A stretch of 5,656 nt of DNA from NCBI GenBank assembly GCA_031288885.1, contig JAITQP010000090.1:1-5656 (forward strand). Direction: 5' to 3'. This stretch comes from Prevotellaceae bacterium (GTDB lineage Bacteria > Bacteroidota > Bacteroidia > Bacteroidales > UBA932). The position numbers and the translations under genes are program-made. Below the pieces are notes generated by a model, which searched no databases, was not told where the DNA came from, and saw nothing but the letters and a program-made list of their open reading frames with translations. Below are positions 1 to 5,656 of the stretch, piece by piece; positions within the stretch are counted from its first letter, which is position 1, and each line of letters opens with the position of its first letter.

Positions 1-7
1 TTTTTTT

Positions 8-76
8 GCCTCCGGAGCACGCGCTAATCACTCAGCATCACGTGCTCCTTCGGTCGGTTTTGGCGTTTAGGGAGGC
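8..76 (-). repeat. Nested inverted repeats after the last gene; possible 3' hairpin or terminator
   Basis: GGAGCACG at 14-21 is exactly complementary to CGTGCTCC at 41-48, giving an 8-bp GC-rich stem around a 19-nt loop; inside it GCT at 23-25 can pair with AGC at 34-36. A second pair, GCCTCC at 8-13 and GGAGGC at 71-76, could close an outer stem around it. The structure lies just after the stop codon of the last gene (ending at 83), where a transcript end is expected. On the minus strand it is followed by an A-run (the T-run at 1-7), not a U-run, so it is not a canonical intrinsic terminator for this operon. On the plus strand only a weak T-rich stretch follows. It may be a 3'-end stabilising hairpin. 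Confidence 0.4.
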
Positions 77-82
77 GGTAGC

Positions 83-979
83 TTACTCTACGTGAACTAC
101 CTTGACGCCGGTTACCACCACCGCATAGTTATCCGAGCAGTCGTAGTGGGCGACGCCTAAGTATACGGTGCTGTTGTTGTAGCTTTCCGGTATGGCGCCC
201 TCAATGGTGTAAGGCTCGCCGTCCTCCAGCGTGTGCTCGGCCAGCACTTCGGCGTTTGCGCAGTTATCGGCCGTAATCGGCTCGGCGGAGATAACCAGCT
301 TCACCTTTTCCGCAGGGTAATTGGGGTTGGCTGCTTCAAGGGTTACGAGGAACGTTCCGTCGGTGACCAGCGCTACGGACGGCAGCAGGAGGTAGTTTTC
401 CGGCTCAAGGGCGTTGTTGCTGTACCATGAGTAGGAGATGATGGCGCCCTGTGTTTTCTCTTCATCATACGTAATAAACTCCCAATTGTAGCCGTCGCCG
501 TCCTTGTCGATGGTGGTTGCGGCTCCCTCAAAGGTCTCCCAGTCGCTCAGCGGCGAGGTGGCCGTTTGGAGGTCCAAGATCGGAGTCACCGATTTGGTGG
601 TAAACGGTGTGGCGTCGCTGTACTTGGTGCCGTGGTAGGTCACCACGTAGGCTTTTGCGTAGTAGGTGGTTCCGCTTTCGAGGCTGCCAACTTTGACCTG
701 AAAGGCGGCGGTGGCCTTCAGCACCCTTTCTTTTTCAAAATCGGCCGTGGCCGACACCACAAAGCCCTTTTGCAGGAACGAGGTGTCGGCGCCAAAGGTT
801 ACGCCACCGCTAAGCGTGGCGGCAAAGGCGCCCACGTTAGACGGCGACACGGTTACGGAGGTAGGCAGCGCGGCGGCGCTGGGCGTAAAGTCGTAGTCGG
901 CCTTGCTCAGCGCGTCGTCTGTGCAGCTGCTGCTTGCCAAGATGGCAAGGCTCAGGAGCAGGTAAATATACTTTTTCAT
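83..979 (-). CDS. SusE/F-position surface lipoprotein with FN3-like and cleaved-adhesin (choice-of-anchor J) type domains
   Basis: Probable surface ligand-binding lipoprotein of the SusCD locus, 298 residues. The signal peptide runs to about residue 18, with the likely acylated Cys at 19 (LASSSC) followed by TDD, an acidic export-type signal. The lipobox is Ser-rich and not classic. Residues about 40-128 look like a Bacteroidota FN3-like domain: the strands around GGVTFGADTSFLQKGFVVS, then SLESGTTYYAKAYVVTYHGTKY and a closing PFTT. Residues about 135-298 resemble the cleaved-adhesin / choice-of-anchor J beta-sandwich of gingipains: DWETFEG, the acidic loop DKDGDG at 158-163 (a possible calcium site), LEPENYLLLPSV at 191-202, NYPAEK at 220-225, and VYLGVAHYDCSDNYAVVV at 272-289. 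Two mature-region Cys (240, 281) are present. The ATG at 979 follows the SusD stop by 27 bp, so it is likely the last gene of the operon. Domain assignments rest on recognised motifs, not a search; the ligand is unknown. It is not a clear SusE or SusF homologue by sequence. Confidence 0.85.
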   Translation of the reverse strand: MKKYIYLLLSLAILASSSCTDDALSKADYDFTPSAAALPTSVTVSPSNVGAFAATLSGGVTFGADTSFLQKGFVVSATADFEKERVLKATAAFQVKVGSLESGTTYYAKAYVVTYHGTKYSDATPFTTKSVTPILDLQTATSPLSDWETFEGAATTIDKDGDGYNWEFITYDEEKTQGAIISYSWYSNNALEPENYLLLPSVALVTDGTFLVTLEAANPNYPAEKVKLVISAEPITADNCANAEVLAEHTLEDGEPYTIEGAIPESYNNSTVYLGVAHYDCSDNYAVVVTGVKVVHVE

Positions 980-1006
980 TGTTATATTCTTTTTTATGGG
1001 TTTGGG
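980..1006 (-). promoter_or_regulatory. AT-rich translation leader of the third lipoprotein gene
   Basis: The 27-bp spacer reads CCCAAACCCATAAAAAAGAA then TATAACA before the ATG at 979. It is A-rich with no Shine-Dalgarno element, consistent with Bacteroidota-type ribosome entry. The signal peptide begins immediately at this ATG, which fixes the start. No hairpin or complete promoter is seen, so transcription from the SusD-like gene probably reads through. Confidence 0.4.
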
Positions 1007-2518
1007 TTATTCATTATTCTCTGCCTCCGAGATTTCGGAGTTTTCCTGAATTTCGGACTGCGGAATTTGGTAAATCCAGCGCTTGTCGAGGGGGTCTATC
1101 TTGAGCTGCGCCGAGGGGTAGTGGTTTGTACCCTCGTAGGTGCGGTCGATACCCTTGTTGAGGCGCTTGAGGTCGAAGGTGGCAAAGCCTTCGCCCCAGA
1201 GCTCTATGCGGCGCTGAAGGTGCACGTCGTCAACGGTGGCGCTGGCTACGGTGACGCCCGTTCCGCGCTTTTCCAGCAGCACGTTGAGGGCGGTTGCGGC
1301 GGCGGTGTATTCCTGCTTGTGCGCCTTTGCTTCGGCCTCAATGAGCACCATTTCGGCGGCGCGCATGTAGAGGTAGTCCTGCGCAAAGAAGCCGTCGTAG
1401 CCAAATTTCAGGCTGGCAAGGTGCTGCGTCCAGCTTACGGCGGCGTCCGAGCCGTCTGGGTTCTTTGCAACCGCGGTGGGAGCCGGGCGCGGGTCGCTCT
1501 CGTCCTGAAACCACTTTTTGCGCGCATCGGCTTCCGGAATGCTTTCGTAGAGGCGCTTGTCGATGTAGCGGGCGGAGTAGTTTAACCCGGCATATCCGCC
1601 CGTGAGGTTGGAGATGTGCGAGAAGAACGAGGCGTAGAGCGAGGTGGTTTCGGCGTTGTGGTCAAAGCCCCACATCCACTCGGCGTTGCTGATGTCAAAA
1701 AAGCCGCTGTAAATGTCATCGACCGACATGACGCTGTAATTCGCGCGGGCTTTCTGCGCGGCGTCAATGGCCTTGTCCCACTGCTCGGTGAGCAGGTAGT
1801 AGCGCGCCAGCAGGCCGTTGGCCACGGCGTAGTCAATCTGGTTTTTGGAGCTGCGCGTCCAGCCTTCCAAATTGGCTACGGCGGTGGTGAGGTCTTCCTC
1901 CATTTGCGCCAGAATAAGCTTCACGCCGGCGCGTCCGGTGATGCTTTCCTTGCCTTCGTTGTCGGCGTAGTAGAGGGGCACGCCCGGCAGGTCGGCGCCG
2001 TTGTGCACCACCGGGTACACGTGCTGGTATATCTGCACCAAGTAGAAGTAGGCAAAGGCGCGTAGCGCCAGCGCCTGCCCGCGGATGGCCAGAATGTCCT
2101 TCGATTCGGACTCGGCTGAGGTCATCCCCAGCACGTTGTTGGCGTTCGATATGGCGGTGTAGAAGTAGAGCCACGTGGCCGTGGGGCGGCGGTTGGTCCA
2201 GAAGCGGTTGTCGAGCAGGTAGTCAAACTGAAACCAGTGCAGCGGGTTCGCTACAATGTCCTCCGACATCATGTCGGAGGCGTGCAGGATGGCCATAACG
2301 CCAAACACATCGTGGCTTGTGTTGTACAGATTATACTGCACAAGTACGCTATAGATAGCGTCAACAAACGAGGCAACCTTTGTGGGGTCGGCCTCGGCAG
2401 CCTTGGCGGCCGCCTCGGCGGTGGCGGTAGAGGTGGGCGGCACGTCAAAGAAATCGTCGGAGCACGACGCGCCCAGCAGCGTTACCGCTAAAAAAAGTAT
2501 AAGCTTACTTGTTTTCAT
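1007..2518 (-). CDS. SusD/RagB-family nutrient-binding outer-membrane lipoprotein
   Basis: Surface lipoprotein that caps the SusC barrel and delivers ligand to it. The 503-residue length is normal for the family (about 500-600). It starts with a lipoprotein signal peptide, MKTSKLILFLAVTLLGASC, with the acylated Cys at 19. The following SDDFFD resembles the acidic lipoprotein export signal that sends Bacteroidota lipoproteins to the cell surface. Family hallmarks visible: RGQALALRAFAYFYLVQIY at 146-164 (the TPR-like helical core), YLYMRAAEMVLIEAEAKAH at 382-400, RRIELWGEGFATFDLKR at 436-452, and a C-terminal IPQSEIQEN at 485-493. An Ala-rich stretch at about 32-42 (TATAEAAAKAA) is likely a flexible tether or first helix. 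The ATG at 2518 is preceded by an AT-rich leader (2519-2539) with no Shine-Dalgarno sequence, usual for the phylum. It sits between the transporter and the accessory lipoprotein, presumably in one operon. Ligand residues cannot be deduced from sequence alone. Confidence 0.96.
   Translation of the reverse strand: MKTSKLILFLAVTLLGASCSDDFFDVPPTSTATAEAAAKAAEADPTKVASFVDAIYSVLVQYNLYNTSHDVFGVMAILHASDMMSEDIVANPLHWFQFDYLLDNRFWTNRRPTATWLYFYTAISNANNVLGMTSAESESKDILAIRGQALALRAFAYFYLVQIYQHVYPVVHNGADLPGVPLYYADNEGKESITGRAGVKLILAQMEEDLTTAVANLEGWTRSSKNQIDYAVANGLLARYYLLTEQWDKAIDAAQKARANYSVMSVDDIYSGFFDISNAEWMWGFDHNAETTSLYASFFSHISNLTGGYAGLNYSARYIDKRLYESIPEADARKKWFQDESDPRPAPTAVAKNPDGSDAAVSWTQHLASLKFGYDGFFAQDYLYMRAAEMVLIEAEAKAHKQEYTAAATALNVLLEKRGTGVTVASATVDDVHLQRRIELWGEGFATFDLKRLNKGIDRTYEGTNHYPSAQLKIDPLDKRWIYQIPQSEIQENSEISEAENNE
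2260..2280. repeat. Near-perfect 21-bp palindrome inside the SusD-like gene
   Basis: CCTCCGACAT at 2260-2269 is the exact reverse complement of ATGTCGGAGG at 2271-2280, with a single central base at 2270. On the minus strand it encodes ASDMMSED (residues 80-87 of the SusD-like protein). A one-base centre cannot form a hairpin loop, so a folded RNA would have to open the innermost pairs; as DNA it is a symmetric site. It may be a coincidence of codon choice. Confidence 0.6.
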
Positions 2519-2539
2519 ACTGTTTAATTATTTAAAAGA
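2519..2539 (-). promoter_or_regulatory. AT-rich translation leader of the SusD-like gene
   Basis: The 21-bp spacer between the transporter stop and the SusD-like ATG reads TCTTTTAAATAATTAAACAG plus T in the coding direction. It is almost pure A/T inside otherwise GC-rich DNA and has no GGAGG-like Shine-Dalgarno element. In Bacteroidota, A-rich unstructured leaders commonly serve for ribosome entry, which supports the ATG at 2518 as the start. No separate promoter is evident, and the spacer is too short to hold both promoter elements comfortably. Confidence 0.45.
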
Positions 2540-5500
2540 TTAAAGGTTGATGGATAGGCCGAACGACACGGTGCGCAGGGCCGAGTAGACGCCAACATAG
2601 GATCCTCCGCTGAACGTCTGGCGCGGGTCAAAGCCTTGGCGCGCCGAGAGCATCCAGAGGTTGTCGCCGCTTACGTACACGCGCAGCGAGCTGATGTGCG
2701 CCTTGTCTACGATGCTCTTCGGGACGGTGTAGCCCAGCGTAATGTTTTTGAGGCTGAGGTAGGAGGCGCTGGTCAGGTAGCGGTCTTGCATCGACGCCAG
2801 ATCCTGATCGCCGGCCGAAATGCGGGGCACGTCGGTGCTGGTATTCGAGGGCGTCCAGCGCTTGTAGATATCCTTGTGCCAGTTTGTGCCGACATCATCG
2901 CCGCCGCTCATCAGCGAAGCGTAAACGTCGTCGTAGGCGTATCCGCCCACCGAGAAGGCCGTTTGTACGCTCAGGTCAAAGCCGTAGGCCGCCACGTCGG
3001 TGGAGAGGCCGCCGTAGAAGTCGGGCAGCGCCGATTTGCCGGTTTCGTAGAGGGTGCCCTCCGAGTACGTAAGGGTGGTGATTTGCTCGGTAACGTTCCC
3101 GTCGTCGTCTTTCACGTCCTTATACCACTGGGGTCTTCCCGCTTCGTCCACGCCCGCATACTTCCGCAGGTACCAGTCATACAGCGAGCCGCCTTTTTTC
3201 CGCCAGTAGTTGCCGTACTGGTACCCTTTGTCCGGGTCTTTGTCGGCGGGCAGCTTGGTGAGCTCGTTGCTGATGGTGGTGATGTTGGCCGCCGCGTTCC
3301 ACGCAATATCGGCTGTTTTCAGGATGTTCACGCCCAGCTCTACCTCCCAGCCGCTGTTGCGCATGTCAATTTGGTTGTCCCAAATCCATGCGGGGGAGCC
3401 CTGCGACGAGGGCAGCGGTTTTTGGTAAATCATGTCTCTGGTGTCCTTTATAAAGTAGTCGATGTTGAGGTTTACCCTGTTTAAGAGCCTCGACTCAAAG
3501 CCTACGGTGAGGTTGGTCGATTTCTCCCACGTGAGGTCGGGCGCGCCTCTGTAGATAAGCTTTGGCGAGGGCTTTGTGCCGTCGGAAACGATATCGTACT
3601 GGTTCACGTAGAGGACGGTGCTGCCCTCGTAGGGGTAGTTCGGGTAGATGCTGATGGCGTCGTTGCCCTGCGTGCCGTAGCTGGCGCGGAGGCGGAGGTT
3701 GTCTATCTGGTCAACGTCGGACAGGAAAGCCTCCTGCTTAACGCGCCATGCGGCGCCTGCGCTCCAGAAGTTACCCCAGCGCACGTCGGGGTGAAACCTC
3801 GAGGAGGCGTCGCGGCGGAAGCTGCCCGAGAGCGAGTACTTGCTGTCGAAGCTATACTCGGCGCGCGACAGGAAGCCCTCCAGCCGGTACTTCTCCACGT
3901 AGGAGGTGAGGTCGGACACCGAGCCTGCGTTGGCCAGCTCGGGGTTTTCGGGGTCGTAGAACTGCATCTTCGCGCCGTACAGGTAGATGGTTTCGTTCGC
4001 CTTGGTTTCGTGCCCCGCCAGCACGTCAACCTTGTGCTTGCCTACTTCCTTTGAGTAGCTCAGCAGCTGGTTGAGGTTTAGCGCGCCAATGCGCTCGTCT
4101 TCCCTTGAGCCAATTCCGCCGTAGGACGTACCGTTACCTATGGTAGGGTTGGTGTAGTCGTTGTAGTGGGTGCTAAAGATGTCGTAGGCGATGTTGGCCG
4201 TGAAGGTAAAATCGTTCAGGAGCTTCAGCTCCACGTAGGCGCGCGACGACAGGTTGTCTCTTATCGTGCGGGCGTAGTCGTTTTGCAGCACAAACAGCGG
4301 GTTTTGGTCGGCGGCGTAGGCGCGGTTGGGCACAATAAACGTGGTTTTTTCGTCAATCTTTGTGCCGGTCTTAACGCCGTCTTTGTAGTTGCCCGAGCCA
4401 AAATCGTACGCCTGCGAGCCGTCGGCGTTGTAGATGGGCGCGCCGGTTCCCAAGTCGTACTTGTATATCGGGTAGATGGGGGCAATCTGCTGCGCGAACA
4501 TGAAAATGTTGGAGTAGTTTGAGCCGCCGGTTGACGATACGGGCGCGTTGGAGGAGGTTTGCGCGTAGGCCACATTCACGCCGGTTTTGAAGAAGCTCTT
4601 ATACTTCTGGTCAACCTTGCCGCGGATATTAAACCGCGAGAAGTCCGACTTCTCAATAATCCCCTTGTCGTCGATGTACCCAAACGAGAAGTAGGCCTCG
4701 GTGTTTTCCGAGCCGCCGCTTACGTTGAGGTTGTACTCCTGCCGGAGCTGGCTTTTAAAGGGGTCGTTGAGCCAGCTTTCGCTCCACTTCTTTTCGGTGG
4801 CCGCCGGGTTGATTTTTCCCGTGGCGGGGTTAATCAGGTCGGCGTCGGCCACTCCCTTATATATATTGTAGCCTAAGACGGAGGGGATAAGCATCGCGCT
4901 TACCTGCTGCCCAACGCCGTACACGGTGCCTGCCTCCAAGAGGTTATTCCGCTGGGCTTCCCACACCAGCTCGTAGTAGTCGGCGGGGCTGGTCACCACG
5001 TCGTAGGTCGATACCCCGCGGGAGTTCACGCCGGCGCGTGCGTCAAAGTTGATTTTCACCTTGCCGGCGTTACCCCTCTTGGTGGTAATGAGCAGCACGC
5101 CGTTGGAGCCGCGCGCGCCGTACATGGAGGTGGCGGCGGCGTCCTTCAGCACGTTGAGCGACTCGATGTCCTGCGGCGCAATGGAGTTCAGCGAGCCCTC
5201 GTAGGGTACGCCGTCCACCACAAGCAGCGGGTTCGAGCCTGCCGAGATGGAGCCGAGACCCCGCACGCGGATGTTCGCGCTGGCGCCGGGCTGCCCCGTA
5301 GCGCTTGAAATCTGCACGCCTGCCACCGCGCCCTCCAGCGCTTTGGACATGTTGGAGGTTTCGCCCTTTATCAGCTTTTCGTTCTTGAGCACGGACACCG
5401 AGCCGGTAAAGCGCTCCTTGGTAGTTGTTCCGTAGGCCACCACCACCACCTCGTCGATCGCTTGGTCGCTGCTTTCGAGCGTCACGTCCACGCGCCCGCG

Positions 5501-5656
5501 CCCGTTAACGGGCTCTTCCTTTGTGGACAACCCGAGAAACGAGAACACCAGCGTGCCGTCGGCGGGCGCGCTGATGGTGTAGCCGCCGCCTGCGTCGGTG
5601 GAGACGCCCACGGTGGAGCCCTTCACAACAACGCTTACGCCCGCCACAGGCTCGTT
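2540..5656 (-). CDS. SusC/RagA-family TonB-linked outer-membrane transporter, 5' partial
   Basis: Outer-membrane barrel that, with its SusD partner, imports oligosaccharides or peptides using TonB energy. The frame is open to the right edge, so the gene begins outside the window; the GTG at 5647 is an internal Val codon (reading N-E-P-V-A-G-V), not a start. Numbering from the first visible codon: residues about 1-62 are a carboxypeptidase-regulatory-like beta-sandwich lacking its first strand; IDEVVVVAYGT at about 67-77 is a typical TonB-box region; about 78-195 is the plug, with LLVVDGVPY and the SusC signature VLKDAAATSMYGARGSNGV ending in TTKRG; the rest is the barrel, with the family motif RRDASSRF near 613 and a C-terminal SGDNLW segment, ending in SFGLSINL. 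About 1038 codons are visible, so probably only some 30-40 residues are missing. The TAA stop lies 21 bp before the SusD gene, implying co-transcription. Any extra N-terminal STN signalling domain would be out of view. The family is certain; the substrate is unknown. Confidence 0.96.
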   Translation of the reverse strand, partial: NEPVAGVSVVVKGSTVGVSTDAGGGYTISAPADGTLVFSFLGLSTKEEPVNGRGRVDVTLESSDQAIDEVVVVAYGTTTKERFTGSVSVLKNEKLIKGETSNMSKALEGAVAGVQISSATGQPGASANIRVRGLGSISAGSNPLLVVDGVPYEGSLNSIAPQDIESLNVLKDAAATSMYGARGSNGVLLITTKRGNAGKVKINFDARAGVNSRGVSTYDVVTSPADYYELVWEAQRNNLLEAGTVYGVGQQVSAMLIPSVLGYNIYKGVADADLINPATGKINPAATEKKWSESWLNDPFKSQLRQEYNLNVSGGSENTEAYFSFGYIDDKGIIEKSDFSRFNIRGKVDQKYKSFFKTGVNVAYAQTSSNAPVSSTGGSNYSNIFMFAQQIAPIYPIYKYDLGTGAPIYNADGSQAYDFGSGNYKDGVKTGTKIDEKTTFIVPNRAYAADQNPLFVLQNDYARTIRDNLSSRAYVELKLLNDFTFTANIAYDIFSTHYNDYTNPTIGNGTSYGGIGSREDERIGALNLNQLLSYSKEVGKHKVDVLAGHETKANETIYLYGAKMQFYDPENPELANAGSVSDLTSYVEKYRLEGFLSRAEYSFDSKYSLSGSFRRDASSRFHPDVRWGNFWSAGAAWRVKQEAFLSDVDQIDNLRLRASYGTQGNDAISIYPNYPYEGSTVLYVNQYDIVSDGTKPSPKLIYRGAPDLTWEKSTNLTVGFESRLLNRVNLNIDYFIKDTRDMIYQKPLPSSQGSPAWIWDNQIDMRNSGWEVELGVNILKTADIAWNAAANITTISNELTKLPADKDPDKGYQYGNYWRKKGGSLYDWYLRKYAGVDEAGRPQWYKDVKDDDGNVTEQITTLTYSEGTLYETGKSALPDFYGGLSTDVAAYGFDLSVQTAFSVGGYAYDDVYASLMSGGDDVGTNWHKDIYKRWTPSNTSTDVPRISAGDQDLASMQDRYLTSASYLSLKNITLGYTVPKSIVDKAHISSLRVYVSGDNLWMLSARQGFDPRQTFSGGSYVGVYSALRTVSFGLSINL

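Noticed and set aside
1..7. T-run at the left edge considered as the U-tract of an intrinsic terminator.
   Set aside because: It becomes an A-run on the transcribed strand of these genes, and on the plus strand it lies before the hairpin rather than after it.
158..979. Calling the third gene SusE or SusF outright.
   Set aside because: Only its position matches; the visible C-terminal motifs look like an adhesin / choice-of-anchor J domain rather than the starch-binding modules of SusE/SusF.
566..1585. A 339-codon open frame on the plus strand, antisense to the third lipoprotein gene and the end of the SusD-like gene, bridging their spacer.
   Set aside because: Its translation is Gly/Val/Arg-rich low-quality sequence with no recognisable domain, and it lies wholly opposite two well-supported genes. 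Long antisense frames are a by-product of GC-rich codon choice here.
1616..2065. A 149-codon plus-strand open frame opposite the SusD-like gene.
   Set aside because: It mirrors the SusD coding frame and shows no protein-family features, so it is judged a shadow.
2346..2361. Short inverted repeat ACGCTAT / ATAGCGT with a 2-bp centre in the SusD-like gene.
   Set aside because: Seven-base arms are too short to stand out in a window of this size, and the bases are explained by the codons for DAIYSV.
2636..3484. A 282-codon plus-strand open frame opposite the transporter's barrel region.
   Set aside because: No signal, domain or plausible start context; the opposite strand clearly encodes conserved SusC barrel sequence through the whole stretch.

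Overview
The window comes from a member of the Bacteroidota. It carries three consecutive minus-strand genes in the order SusC-like TonB-dependent transporter, SusD-like lipoprotein, accessory surface lipoprotein. This arrangement is the core of a SusCD nutrient-uptake locus. The coding DNA looks moderately GC-rich (high 50s percent by eye, not computed), and the spacers between genes are short and AT-rich with no clear Shine-Dalgarno sequence, as is usual in this phylum. An Alistipes-like or similar moderately GC-rich lineage would fit, but the genus cannot be settled from this window.

Layout, read right to left in the direction of transcription. Positions 5656-2540 hold the transporter, whose 5' end (signal peptide and first strand of the N-terminal carboxypeptidase-regulatory-like domain) lies beyond the right edge. 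After a 21-bp gap, 2518-1007 holds a complete SusD/RagB-family lipoprotein. After a 27-bp gap, 979-83 holds a 298-residue lipoprotein with an FN3-like domain followed by a gingipain cleaved-adhesin / choice-of-anchor J type domain. Positions 82-1 are non-coding and hold a GC-rich inverted repeat just past the last stop codon, which probably marks the end of the transcript.

Working model (family knowledge plus inference): the SusC barrel and SusD lid form an outer-membrane import complex powered by TonB. The third lipoprotein takes the place of SusE/SusF and helps capture ligand at the surface. No glycoside hydrolase, peptidase, sigma/anti-sigma pair or hybrid two-component sensor is in the window, so the substrate cannot be assigned. 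The adhesin-type domain leaves a protein or peptide substrate (as for RagAB) as open as a glycan. I found no RNA genes, mobile elements or CRISPR arrays. Nothing here amounts to a wholly new system; the third gene is the least standard part.
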